Shown: one piece after another, positions 35,625 to 44,219 of the stretch
Layout: each line of letters opens with the position of its first letter
Position numbering within the stretch: the first letter of the stretch is position 1
NCBI GenBank assembly: GCA_040902845.1
Contig: JBBDWM010000034.1
Coordinates: 186,001 to 250,000 of the forward strand
Direction of reading: 5' to 3'
From: JALYNX01 sp040902845
GTDB taxonomy: Bacteria > Actinomycetota > Acidimicrobiia > Spongiisociales > ZC4RG35
Length of the DNA stretch: 64,000 bases
Notes under the pieces: model-generated
Told to the model about the DNA's origin: nothing
Databases searched by the model: none
Seen by the model: the letters and a program-made list of their open reading frames with translations, nothing else
Made by a program: the position numbers and the translations under genes

Positions 35625-36716
35625 ATGGCCTCGTCATCGGAGAGGGCGGACAGCCGGAGTTTTCGCCGGAGGACACTCGTCGTCGCCGGGGTGCTCGTGG
35701 CCACGGCCGTGGTCCTCTGGCTGGCCTTTCGGCTCAGCAACATCATCTTCATGGTCTTCGTTTCTTTGTTTGTCGCCGTGGCGATCGAACCTCCGGTTCA
35801 TTTCCTCGAGAAGCGGGGCTGGAGGCGGGGCGGCGCCACCGGTGTCGTGTTCCTGGCCGCATTCGCTCTGGTGTTGGTGTTCCTGATCGCGCTGGTCCCG
35901 CTGTTCGTCGAGCAGATGAATCAGTTTGTGGACGCCACCCCTGGATACGTGGCGTCGGTGGCTCGGTTCGTGGAGGACACGTTTGGCGTGCAACTGTCCG
36001 ATCTCCAGGTCGCGGAGGAAGGGCAGAATCTGGCCGACATAATCGGCACTGCGGGGGGGACTCTGGTCGGCGGGGTCATCGGGGTCACGACCAGCGTCTT
36101 CAGCTTCCTCTTCTTCGCCTCCACGGTCGCCATCTTCTCCTTCTACATGGTGGCCGAACTGCCCAAGCTTCAGCACACGGTCCTCTCCTTCATGCCGGCG
36201 GACCAACAAAGAGAGGCGTTGCATGTCTGGGATATCGCGGTGGAGAAGATGGGCGGATACATCTACTCACGTCTGATCCTGGCGATTCTGAGCGGTCTTC
36301 TGTCGACCGTGGTGCTGACCTTTCTCGAAGTGCCCTTTGCCTTCTCACTTGGGATCTGGGTCGGAGTGCTCAGCCAGTTCATCCCGGTCATCGGCACCTA
36401 TCTGGCAGCCGTCCTCCCCGCCGTGGTTGCTTTCTCCGCCAACGGCCCGACTAACGCGTTGTGGGTGATCATCTACTTCGTGGCCTATCAACAGCTCGAG
36501 AATTACCTGGTCGCACCGAGGATCACGAAGCGGACCATGGAGATTCACCCCGCAGTCTCGATTGCGGCCATCCTCATCGGGGGGGCATTGTTGGGGGGAA
36601 TCGGGATCGTCCTCGCCCTTCCCATGACCGGGATCATCCAGGCGCTCATCTCGGAGTCATCGACATATCGCCACGAAGTCATCCCCCAGGTGGTTGAGCC
36701 GGCACCTGATACCTGA
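35625..36716 (+). CDS. AI-2E family transporter (TqsA/PerM-like)
   Basis: 363 residues with eight predicted helices: paired N-terminal helices (LVVAGVLVATAVVLWLAF, IIFMVFVSLFVAVAIEPPV), a long soluble segment ~90-150, then a second helical set ending in EVPFAFSLGIWVGVLSQFIPVIGTY-type loops (near 243-265) and NYLVAPRITKRTMEIHPAV near 288. Members have been linked to autoinducer-2 export, Na+/H+ or osmolyte transport; substrate open. Divergent from the acyl-CoA synthetase. Confidence 0.9.
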   Translation: MASSSERADSRSFRRRTLVVAGVLVATAVVLWLAFRLSNIIFMVFVSLFVAVAIEPPVHFLEKRGWRRGGATGVVFLAAFALVLVFLIALVPLFVEQMNQFVDATPGYVASVARFVEDTFGVQLSDLQVAEEGQNLADIIGTAGGTLVGGVIGVTTSVFSFLFFASTVAIFSFYMVAELPKLQHTVLSFMPADQQREALHVWDIAVEKMGGYIYSRLILAILSGLLSTVVLTFLEVPFAFSLGIWVGVLSQFIPVIGTYLAAVLPAVVAFSANGPTNALWVIIYFVAYQQLENYLVAPRITKRTMEIHPAVSIAAILIGGALLGGIGIVLALPMTGIIQALISESSTYRHEVIPQVVEPAPDT

Positions 36717-36729
36717 CCCTTGAGAGTGT

Positions 36730-36760
36730 CGATCCTTGGTGTTGGATCGGAGCCGTTTTA
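36730..36760 (+). terminator. Weak intrinsic terminator candidate after the AI-2E-family gene
   Basis: CGATCC (36730-36735) and GGATCG (36744-36749) form a perfect 6-bp stem with an 8-nt loop, followed after six bases by a TTTT run. The gap between stem and U tract makes it a poor classical terminator. Confidence 0.3.
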
Positions 36761-36867
36761 CCTTTACCCCGACCAGGACTCATCATGAGGGTCATTCGTG
36801 CGAGAGCGAACCGCCTCGACTGAGCACCAGGCCGAAAGCGTCGATCAAGCGATATGGAGGAAAGCCG

Positions 36868-38595
36868 GTGGGAGCCGCCCGCACTCGACCCGTCGTCCGA
36901 TGGGCGAGTCTCTTCGCCGTGCTCGCACTGGTCACCGCAGCTTGTGACGGTTCGGCAGATGTCACCACCACGGTGAGTCAACCCACGACCACGACCAGCG
37001 CCCCGACGACCACCACCACCCAGCCCCCGGAGTGCCCGGACGCCTTCTGTGTCAGGTACCACATCCACCCCGATGCGGCCTGGGCGGATGGGACACCGGT
37101 CACTTCGGAAGACTTCGCCTTCACCGTGGACACAATCACCGATGCAGACCTCGATATCACCTCTTCGACCCGCGCCGGTTATGACAGGATCATTGGCTAC
37201 GAGTTGGTTGACGACAAGACATTTCTGGCCATCTTCAGCGAGATCTACGCACCATGGAAGAACTTGTTCGAGGTGGTGCTTCCGGCGCATGAGTTGGAGG
37301 GAAAGCCCTTTGAGACGGTTTGGGACGACGGGATCACTCTCGGTTCCGGCCCATTTGTCTTCAGTGAGTGGGTCCCTGGCGAGCGGATCGTCCTGACCCG
37401 CAACCCGAACTACTGGGCGTCGCGTGACCGCGCCTCCGGCGGGGCCCTTGGTGACGTTCAAACCGTCAACATCGATGTCATTCCCGGCACAGAAGCCCAG
37501 GTTCGTGCCCTGCGCAACGAGGAAATCGACATGTTCTACCCCGAGCCCCAGATATCCCTGGTCGAAGACGTGACGTCCATGAGCGACGTCACCTCGGAGG
37601 CGGGTCTCGGCAGGATCTGGGAGCAGATCGACTTCAACCATGATGATCCGCTGCTCTCTCAGGAGTTCATACGCCGGACATTTGCGATGGCCATCGATCG
37701 CAACGCGGTCATGGAAGAGGTCGTCCGTCCCATGGCGCCCGACGCGGTTCCGCTCGGCAACACCGTGTGGATGGTCGGGACCCCCTACTACCAGGATCAC
37801 TTCTCCCAGTTCTCCTTCGACCCGGTCGGCGCCGAGCAACTCCTGATCGAAAATGGGTGTGTCAAGGGCGAAGACGCCATCTACGTGTGCCAGGGACAGC
37901 GCCTTTCGTTTCGTTGGGCAACCACCGCCGGCATCGAGGGACGGGAAACGCTGTTCGATTTGGCCCAGGCCAGCCTGACCGAAATCGGCATCGAGGTGAC
38001 CGCGGATTTCGGCCCGGCGACGAGGGTCTTCGCCAACGAGTTCATCTACGGCGACTCATCGGTATGGCAGATCCTGAATTTCGCCTGGGTCGGGGCTCCG
38101 GATCCCCATGGGCGGAACACCGTCTACTACTGCGAGGGGGCCGCACCCAGCGGCTTCGGGGACCTCAACGTGAACCGGTATTGCAATGACGAGGTCGAGT
38201 CCCTGATCCGCCAGACCGAGGTCGAGGTCGATCAGTCGGCACGCGCCGAGCTCTACAACCAGGCCGACTCCATCTATCTAGGTGATGTCGCCTCGATCCC
38301 GCTCTATCAGAAGCCGACCTTCTTCGCCTGGAACGAGTTGATCACGGGCCCGAGGGACAATCCCACACAGACCGGGCCCTTCTGGAACATCGCGACGTGG
38401 TCAGGCAAGGAGGAGGTCATTTTCGCCGTCGACCAGGAACCGGATTCGTGGAACACGTTCGAGCCTGCAGGAGGCCTGTTCGCCGTTGACCTGGTCACCA
38501 CCGCGGTGCTCGAAGGCGCCTTCACCGTGGCACCGGACTACACCTACGTGCCCCAGCTCATCGAGAGCTACGAGGTGATCATCTCCGAAGGTTGA
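36868..38595 (+). CDS. Family 5 (peptide/nickel type) solute-binding lipoprotein with apparently permuted domain order
   Basis: 575 residues. Signal peptide with lipobox VTAAC, then a TTT/Pro linker. The mature protein starts at what is normally residue ~70 of SBP_bac_5 (RYHIHPDAAWADGTPVTSEDF) and continues through GSGPFVFSEWVPGERIVLTR, NPNYW, RRTFAMAIDRNAV and SIPLYQKP. After the usual C-terminus (FWNIATW, near 510) it continues with the family's N-terminal segment: EEVIFAVDQEPDSWNTF near 515 and TYVPQLIESYEV near 560, ending SEG. The break matches the normal ESYEV..SEDG / YHI..WSDGTP junction, so the domain looks circularly permuted. GTG 36868 follows GGAGGAAA (36856-36863). No ABC permease genes adjoin it. 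Confidence 0.82.
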   Translation: MGAARTRPVVRWASLFAVLALVTAACDGSADVTTTVSQPTTTTSAPTTTTTQPPECPDAFCVRYHIHPDAAWADGTPVTSEDFAFTVDTITDADLDITSSTRAGYDRIIGYELVDDKTFLAIFSEIYAPWKNLFEVVLPAHELEGKPFETVWDDGITLGSGPFVFSEWVPGERIVLTRNPNYWASRDRASGGALGDVQTVNIDVIPGTEAQVRALRNEEIDMFYPEPQISLVEDVTSMSDVTSEAGLGRIWEQIDFNHDDPLLSQEFIRRTFAMAIDRNAVMEEVVRPMAPDAVPLGNTVWMVGTPYYQDHFSQFSFDPVGAEQLLIENGCVKGEDAIYVCQGQRLSFRWATTAGIEGRETLFDLAQASLTEIGIEVTADFGPATRVFANEFIYGDSSVWQILNFAWVGAPDPHGRNTVYYCEGAAPSGFGDLNVNRYCNDEVESLIRQTEVEVDQSARAELYNQADSIYLGDVASIPLYQKPTFFAWNELITGPRDNPTQTGPFWNIATWSGKEEVIFAVDQEPDSWNTFEPAGGLFAVDLVTTAVLEGAFTVAPDYTYVPQLIESYEVIISEG

Positions 38596-38683
38596 CATTT
38601 TCGGGTTTGAGTGACACTCCAAGCCCGACCGGGCCCATCGAGACTCGAGGGGCGACCGGGTATAGGCCTTTCGAGATCGGTAT

Positions 38684-38700
38684 GCTCCGAAAGTCGGAGC
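38684..38700. promoter_or_regulatory. Perfect hairpin before the acyl-CoA ligase gene
   Basis: GCTCCGA (38684-38690), AAG loop, TCGGAGC (38694-38700): a perfect 7-bp inverted repeat 24 bp before ATG 38724, followed by TATTTCCTG. It could be an operator such as a TetR/FadR-type site, or a weak terminator for the upstream gene. The RBS GGAGGAG lies between it and the start. Confidence 0.4.
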
Positions 38701-38723
38701 TATTTCCTGACCCGGAGGAGTGA

Positions 38724-40565
38724 ATGACGCAGGAAGCTGTCCTGGATGAGCGCGCGGCCATCGATGCCGAGGTCGAGGGCAAGACGATCATCGACTACTT
38801 CGACCGCAACGCCGAGCGGTACGGAGACCAGCCCGCTATCCACTGGAAAGAGGACGGCGAGTGGGCGAGTCTTACCTGGAAGGGATACCGGAGTGCAGTC
38901 CACGATGCGGCGGCCGGTCTTCAGTCGTTGGGAGTCGGGGACGGCCAGTTCGTGGCCATCATGGCCGGGAACCGGCCGGAGCATGTGATCGCCGACTACG
39001 CAGCCATCCACACCGGGGCCACCGGCGTGACCATTTACTCCACCCTGGTCGCCAATCAGATCCAGTACATCGCTGAGAACTGCCACGCGACGGTCGCCAT
39101 CCTCGAAGACCTCGACTACATGAAGAGATGGGAAGAGATCCGATCGGAGCTTCCCGATCTCCGCTATGTGGTGTTGATGTCAGGTGCCGAGAACTACGAC
39201 ACGGCCGATTGGGTCCTCGGATGGGACGAGTTGATCGCCCGGGGCAAGCAGCGTCTGATGGAGGATCCCGAGTCGGTGCATCGCTCCGCCGATCGGATGA
39301 CGCCTGATTCTCTGGCGACCCTCATCTACACCTCGGGGACCACCGGGACTCCCAAGGGCGTGATGATCACCCACCGCAATGTCGTTTGGACAGCGGAGTG
39401 CCTACGCCGTGCGGCGAACATCGACCTGGGTCCACGCATGGTCTCCTATCTCCCGCTCGCCCACATCGCCGAGCGTCTTGCCACGCACTACCTGTGCACC
39501 TACATGGCCGGCCAGGTCTGGTTCTGTCCGAACATGGCCGGTGTCCTCGAATATATCCAGGAAGCCCGTCCCACCATCTTCTTCGGCGTCCCCCGGGTGT
39601 ACGAGAAGTTCCATTCTCGTTTGAGCGCCCGCTTCGCAGGCGAACACGGCATCAAGAAGACATTGTTGGATCTTGCCCTCGCCTCCAATCGGAAACGGGT
39701 CGACGCCGAGGCCGAGGGCAAGTCTGGCCCCATGCTGGCCGGCGTTCTCGATTCGATCGTGCTCTCCAAGGTTCGCCACGGGCTGGGGATGGATGCCGTG
39801 AATCTCGCCATCACGGCGGCGGCTCCGATCAACTCGGAGTTGATCACCTTCTTTCACACCATCGGGATCCCGTTGTTCGAGCTATACGGGATGTCCGAGA
39901 CCACAGGACCGGCAACCACCAACCTCCCCGGAGCGAACAAGACCGGCTCGGTGGGCCCGGCACTCCCCGGCGTCGAGGTCATCCTCGCCGAGGACGGTGA
40001 GGTCCTGATGCGGGGCGGAGTCATAACCCAGGGCTATTACAAGCTCCCTGAGGCCACCGAAGAATCCTTCGACCCTGAAGGCTGGCTGCACTCGGGTGAC
40101 CTGGGCCAGATCGACGACGACGGCTATCTCTGGATCGTGGGACGCAAGAAGGAAATCATCATCACCGCGGCCGGGAAGAACATCGCACCGGCCAAGCTGG
40201 AAACGGCCCTGGGCAACCACCCGATCATCTCCAAGGCATGCATAATCGGTGACAACCGCAAGTTCCTGAGCGTCGTGATCGCCCTCGACCACGAAGAGGC
40301 CCCGGCTTGGGCGGAGGCACGCGGGCTCGAGTATCGGGACCTGGCTACCTTCTCGCAGCTTCCCGAGGTCCTTGCCGAGGTGGAAAAGGCGGTCAGGGAG
40401 GCCAACGAGAAGGTCTCCAGCGTGGAGCAGATCAAGAAATGGATCGTGGTCCCTGACGAATGGACCCCTGACTCCGGAGAGGTGACCCCCTCGCTGAAGC
40501 TCAAGCGCCGGGTGGTGGTCGATAAGTACGCAGACGAGATCGACGCTCTCTACACCGGCGCCTGA
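38724..40565 (+). CDS. Long-chain fatty acid-CoA ligase (FadD15-like, AMP-forming)
   Basis: 613 residues: LIYTSGTTGTPKGVMITHRN near 200-220, SYLPLAHIAERLATHYL near 240, FFGVPRVYEKF near 288, FELYGMSETTGPATTN near 387 and the linker GWLHSGDLGQIDDDGYLWIVG near 450 (split) with GRKKEIIITAAGKNIAPAKLE near 475. The C-terminal catalytic Lys lies in PSLKLKRRVV. It activates long-chain fatty acids to acyl-CoA at the membrane. It precedes a dehydrogenase and a hydratase of beta-oxidation by 2 and ~900 bp, so the three form a lipid-catabolic operon. RBS GGAGGAG near 38713. Confidence 0.93.
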   Translation: MTQEAVLDERAAIDAEVEGKTIIDYFDRNAERYGDQPAIHWKEDGEWASLTWKGYRSAVHDAAAGLQSLGVGDGQFVAIMAGNRPEHVIADYAAIHTGATGVTIYSTLVANQIQYIAENCHATVAILEDLDYMKRWEEIRSELPDLRYVVLMSGAENYDTADWVLGWDELIARGKQRLMEDPESVHRSADRMTPDSLATLIYTSGTTGTPKGVMITHRNVVWTAECLRRAANIDLGPRMVSYLPLAHIAERLATHYLCTYMAGQVWFCPNMAGVLEYIQEARPTIFFGVPRVYEKFHSRLSARFAGEHGIKKTLLDLALASNRKRVDAEAEGKSGPMLAGVLDSIVLSKVRHGLGMDAVNLAITAAAPINSELITFFHTIGIPLFELYGMSETTGPATTNLPGANKTGSVGPALPGVEVILAEDGEVLMRGGVITQGYYKLPEATEESFDPEGWLHSGDLGQIDDDGYLWIVGRKKEIIITAAGKNIAPAKLETALGNHPIISKACIIGDNRKFLSVVIALDHEEAPAWAEARGLEYRDLATFSQLPEVLAEVEKAVREANEKVSSVEQIKKWIVVPDEWTPDSGEVTPSLKLKRRVVVDKYADEIDALYTGA

Positions 40566-40567
40566 GC

Positions 40568-41470
40568 GTGCCCATCACCTTTGATGGCCGGGTGGCCGTA
40601 GTCACCGGCGCCGGTGGCGGGTTGGGCAGGGAATACGCGCTGGAACTCGGTCGGCGCGGGGCCCGGGTGGTCGTGAACGATCTGGGCGGCGCGGTTGATG
40701 GCACCGGCGCATCCACGTCCGCCGCCGACGTGGTGGTCGCCGAGATCAGGGGCAACGGGGGTGAGGCCGTTCCCAACTACGACTCGGTCTCCACACGTGA
40801 GGGGGGCGCGGCCATCGTCCAAACCGCGCTCGACGCGTTCGGGACGGTGGACATCGTGATCAACAACGCCGGGATCCTGCGCGACCACTCCTTCGCCAAC
40901 CTGACCTTTGATGAGGTCGATGCCGTCATCGACGTCCATCTTCGGGGCGCCTTTCATGTGTCACAGCCGGCCTTCGTGGTGATGAAGGAGAAGGGCTACG
41001 GCCGGTTCGTGCACACCACCTCTGCTTCCGGGCTCTTTGGGAACTTCGGCCAGGCGAATTACGGCGCAGCCAAGGCGGGGATCATGGGTCTGTCGAATGT
41101 GCTTGCCATCGAAGGCATGAAGTACAACGTGAAGTCCAATGCGGTGGCCCCGATCGCACGGACCCGGATGACCGAGGATCTGCTCGGGCCGTTTGCCGAC
41201 ATGGTCGACCCCAAACAGGTGATGCCGATGGTGGTGTATCTGTGCTCCGAAACCAACGAGTACACCCATGAGATCTTCACTGTCGGCGGGGGGAGGTACG
41301 CCCGAATCTTCATCGGCACCAACCGAGGTTGGCTGGCCGGCCAGGGGGTGGTCCCCGAGGTCGAGCAGGTCGCCGAGCACATCGACGAGGTCCGAGACAT
41401 CTCACAGTTCGAGGTCCCACTCAGCAACAACGAGGAGATCATGCTCCTCGCCCAAATGCTGGTCGGCTGA
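40568..41470 (+). CDS. SDR dehydrogenase, peroxisomal MFE-2-like 3-hydroxyacyl-CoA dehydrogenase
   Basis: 300 residues: Rossmann motif VTGAGGGLGREYALELGRRG at residues 13-32, NDLGG near 38, NNAG near 98, catalytic Ser in HTTSASG near 146 and YGAAKAG near 160 (Tyr/Lys). The VVNDLGG context and C-terminal tail are typical of the dehydrogenase part of eukaryotic MFE-2, which oxidises (3R)-hydroxyacyl-CoA. The MaoC-type hydratase 2 is encoded immediately downstream, so the two halves of MFE-2 are separate genes here. GTG start 2 bp after the ligase stop. Confidence 0.9.
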   Translation: MPITFDGRVAVVTGAGGGLGREYALELGRRGARVVVNDLGGAVDGTGASTSAADVVVAEIRGNGGEAVPNYDSVSTREGGAAIVQTALDAFGTVDIVINNAGILRDHSFANLTFDEVDAVIDVHLRGAFHVSQPAFVVMKEKGYGRFVHTTSASGLFGNFGQANYGAAKAGIMGLSNVLAIEGMKYNVKSNAVAPIARTRMTEDLLGPFADMVDPKQVMPMVVYLCSETNEYTHEIFTVGGGRYARIFIGTNRGWLAGQGVVPEVEQVAEHIDEVRDISQFEVPLSNNEEIMLLAQMLVG

Positions 41471-41472
41471 AC

Positions 41473-42333
41473 ATGCCCGTCGACATCGAGAAGGCCCTGG
41501 GAGCGCCTCTGCCCGGCTCCACCTACAGCTGGACCGAGGACGACATCATCCTCTATCACCTGGGCATCGGAGCAGGGGTCCCGCCCACCGACCCCGGTGA
41601 GCTTCGTTACGTTTACGAAGGAGATCTTCAGGTCCTCCCCACCTACGGGACCATCCCGCAGTTCGGGGTGATGATGAGCCTGGGAGCCGTCGACGGTCTC
41701 GAGTTCAACCTGGCTTCCGTTCTTCACGGCGAACAGGAGTTGGAGGTCCATCGCCCGATTCCGACCTCGGGGACGGTTACCCAAACGGGAAAGGTGACCG
41801 AGATCTACGACAAGGGGCGGGGCGCCCTGGTCGTGCTGGAGGTCGAGTCGAGGCTGGAGAAGACGGGTGAGTTGCTGTTCACCAACCGCCCATCGATCTA
41901 TCTGCGCGGTGAGGGCGGTTTTGGAGGCGACAGGGGCCCTCGTTCAAACCACGGGGTGCCGGACCGTGAGCCCGACCATGTGGTCGATTCCCCGACCCTT
42001 CCCCAGCAGGCGTTGTTGTATCGCATCTCCTCAGGGGACAAGAACCCGCTCCATGCCGACCCCGGGTTCGCCGCCTTCGCCGGGTTCGATCGCCCGATCC
42101 TGCATGGACTCTGCACATTCGGGGTCGTTGGTAAGGCAGTAGTGGACCATGCCCTCGAGCGGCGGCCCGAATTGCTGGCCTCTTATCGGGCGCGGTTCTC
42201 AGGTGTGGTCTTCCCCGGGGAGACCATCAGGACCTCGATCTGGGTGGAGAAAACCGGGTTGGTGGTGGAAGCCGCGTCGTTGGAAAGAGGTATTTCGGTG
42301 CTATCCGGCGGAGCCATAAGCCTTAGGCCGTGA
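41473..42333 (+). CDS. MaoC-like (R)-specific enoyl-CoA hydratase (hydratase 2)
   Basis: 286 residues with tandem hot-dog folds: a substrate-binding N-terminal half (YEGDLQVLPTYGTIPQFGVM near 51-70) and a catalytic C-terminal half with the hydratase 2 motif SSGDKNPLHADPGFAAFAGF near 190-209 and PILHGLCTFG near 211. It hydrates trans-2-enoyl-CoA to (3R)-hydroxyacyl-CoA, the substrate of the SDR upstream. ATG 41473 is 2 bp after the SDR stop; the longer open frame lies inside the SDR gene. The last 11 bp overlap the convergent transpeptidase gene. Confidence 0.93.
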   Translation: MPVDIEKALGAPLPGSTYSWTEDDIILYHLGIGAGVPPTDPGELRYVYEGDLQVLPTYGTIPQFGVMMSLGAVDGLEFNLASVLHGEQELEVHRPIPTSGTVTQTGKVTEIYDKGRGALVVLEVESRLEKTGELLFTNRPSIYLRGEGGFGGDRGPRSNHGVPDREPDHVVDSPTLPQQALLYRISSGDKNPLHADPGFAAFAGFDRPILHGLCTFGVVGKAVVDHALERRPELLASYRARFSGVVFPGETIRTSIWVEKTGLVVEAASLERGISVLSGGAISLRP

Positions 42334-43138
42334 TCGTCACTGGGGTCCCGATCGGGACCATCCCGTGGAGTCTGGTGATCACTTCGTTGGGGACCCGGAC
42401 ACAGCCGAGCGAGGCTGCATTCCCGATCGAACCGGGTCGGTTGGTGCCATGGATGCCGATTATCCCGTCACCGCCGTTGTACTCCGTGATCGTGTCCGAA
42501 CGTGCCGAGATGCCAAATGCGTGGGGGCCCCACGGGCTGCCCGGGTTGTCCAGCGTCACATTGTCGGTGATGAAGAACTCACCCACCGGGGTCGGGTTAC
42601 GACGGCTGCCGACGGCCACCGAGGTGGAGAGGATCTCTGCTCCGTCCTCGTAGTAGGTGAGGGTGCGGTCGGACAGGTCGATGACGAAGCTTCCTTCCAC
42701 GACGTAGAGCATCAGGTCATCGGCCTTGACCCATCCCTCCGATCCGTTGGGGCGGATCGGCAATCGGACCCGTGCCCACCCCTCAGACGGTCCTTCGACA
42801 ACCTCGAACACGGTGACCGTCCCCAGGATCGTGGTGTGAGGCATGGTGATCATTGGTTCTGCCGAAGACCGGGTTTCGTAGACGTCGGTGTCGTCGACCG
42901 TCATCGCCACCAGGGTCTGCTGCGCCGGCAAGGTGGTTGTGCTCAAGCCATCGAACAAGGGCCGCGCCACCGTTGTCGTCGGGGCGGCTGGTAACGCCGT
43001 GGTCGGCGTGAGGGTGGTGACCGTGGTGACAGTGTCGGCCGGGGCGGCCATGGGCTCGATCGACTGAACCGTCTCCGTCGGTTGGCCACATCCGAAGACG
43101 AACACTGCAAGAGCGAATAGGAGGGAAGCCCGGCGCAT
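42323..43138 (-). CDS. L,D-transpeptidase lipoprotein with SH3-like domain
   Basis: 271 residues. Signal peptide with lipobox VFGC, a Thr/Pro/Ala-rich linker (~25-70), an SH3-like domain (~75-145; DTDVYETRSSAEPMI, GWVKADDLML) and a YkuD domain ending in IHGTNRPGSIGNAASLGCVR, whose His, Ser and Cys are the L,D-transpeptidase signature. It makes 3-3 peptidoglycan crosslinks or anchors envelope proteins. Two adjacent ATG codons are possible; the second (43138) puts the upstream TACCAT at 7 nt and is preferred. Confidence 0.88.
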   Translation of the reverse strand: MRRASLLFALAVFVFGCGQPTETVQSIEPMAAPADTVTTVTTLTPTTALPAAPTTTVARPLFDGLSTTTLPAQQTLVAMTVDDTDVYETRSSAEPMITMPHTTILGTVTVFEVVEGPSEGWARVRLPIRPNGSEGWVKADDLMLYVVEGSFVIDLSDRTLTYYEDGAEILSTSVAVGSRRNPTPVGEFFITDNVTLDNPGSPWGPHAFGISARSDTITEYNGGDGIIGIHGTNRPGSIGNAASLGCVRVPNEVITRLHGMVPIGTPVTITA

Positions 43139-43145
43139 CATCGGA

Positions 43146-43151
43146 ATGGTA
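43146..43151 (-). promoter_or_regulatory. Putative -10 (TACCAT) for the L,D-transpeptidase gene
   Basis: On the minus strand TACCAT ends 4 nt before the first ATG and 7 nt before the second; no Shine-Dalgarno is visible. Confidence 0.4.
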
Positions 43152-43210
43152 TCGGTCGATTGGGATCGGATCTTTGGCCGCTTGTGGCTTGGGACCTGGT
43201 GATCTCTCTC

Positions 43211-43216
43211 TACCGT
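43211..43216 (+). promoter_or_regulatory. Putative -10 (TACCGT) for the 2-hydroxyacid dehydrogenase gene
   Basis: TACCGT ends 8 nt before ATG 43225; a TTGGGA (43189-43194) with 16-bp spacing could be the -35. Confidence 0.42.
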
Positions 43217-43224
43217 TGTGGCCG

Positions 43225-44193
43225 ATGCAACGTGTCTATGTGTCCGCCTTCATCCCCGACGACATCCTCGACCCTTTGCGATCGGTGGCAGCAGTCGGCA
43301 GTTGGGACGGCGGCGGCCCGGCACCCAGACCGGTGTTGCTCGAACAGGTCAAGGACTGCGAGGGCCTGCTCTCCATGCTGGTCGACACCATCGATGTCGA
43401 GCTTCTCGACAGCGCCCCCAAGCTGCGCGTGATCTCCCAGATGTCTGTCGGGCTCGACAACGTGGACGTGGAGTCCTGTGAGGCGCGGGGCATCCGCGTC
43501 GGGCACACACCCGACGTCCTCACCGAGACGGTGGCCGACATGGCGTTTGCCCTGATGGCGGCGGTGGTGCGAAGACTGCTCGAAGGTGCCGCCATCGTCC
43601 GTGAGAATCGGTGGGGGATCTGGGATCCATGGGCCAATCTGAGTGGCGATCTCCATGGGTCGACTTTGGGGATCGTTGGCATGGGCCGAATCGGCCAGGC
43701 CATCGCACGGCGCGCCGCTGGTTTCGCCATGAACATCGTCTACAGCTCACCTTCGGATAAGGATCTCCCCGGTGCCAGACGCCTCCCCTTGAATGAGCTG
43801 TTGGCGGAGGCGGACCTGGTCGTGCTCTCGGCACCGCTGACTTCTGCGACCCGACATCTGATAGGCGTGCCCGAGTTGGAGTCGATGAAAGACTCTTCCT
43901 ACCTCATCAATGTGGCACGCGGCGGACTGGTTGACACCGGCGCTCTTGTCGACGCTCTGGAGAAAGGTGTGATCGGCGGCGCCGCATTGGATGTCACCGA
44001 TCCCGAGCCACTGCCGCCGGGGCATCCGCTCTTGACGATGGACAACTGTCTCATAGTGCCCCATCTCGGGAGCGCGTCGATCAATGCCAGGAGAGGGATG
44101 GCTCAGCTCGCGGTCGACAACCTGATCGCAGGTTTGGCCGGGACTGCCATGCCGGCTGAATACGGGGCCAGGTCCGCGGTCTCCGATCAATGA
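43225..44193 (+). CDS. D-2-hydroxyacid dehydrogenase (glyoxylate/hydroxypyruvate reductase-like)
   Basis: 322 residues: SQMSVGLDNVDVESCEARGI near 73-92, GHTPDVLTETVADMAFAL near 94, the NAD(P) motif LGIVGMGRIGQAIARRA near 147, LINVARGGLVDTGALVDAL near 226 and the catalytic His in VPHLGSAS near 278, with Arg and Glu in place. Members reduce glyoxylate or hydroxypyruvate; the latter gives D-glycerate, an acceptor for mannosylglycerate synthase. ATG 43225 chosen from the conserved RVYVSAFIPDD start and the upstream hexamer. Confidence 0.9.
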   Translation: MQRVYVSAFIPDDILDPLRSVAAVGSWDGGGPAPRPVLLEQVKDCEGLLSMLVDTIDVELLDSAPKLRVISQMSVGLDNVDVESCEARGIRVGHTPDVLTETVADMAFALMAAVVRRLLEGAAIVRENRWGIWDPWANLSGDLHGSTLGIVGMGRIGQAIARRAAGFAMNIVYSSPSDKDLPGARRLPLNELLAEADLVVLSAPLTSATRHLIGVPELESMKDSSYLINVARGGLVDTGALVDALEKGVIGGAALDVTDPEPLPPGHPLLTMDNCLIVPHLGSASINARRGMAQLAVDNLIAGLAGTAMPAEYGARSAVSDQ

Positions 44194-44219
44194 TGGTCGA
44201 AGGTCAGGGGTGATGGTGT

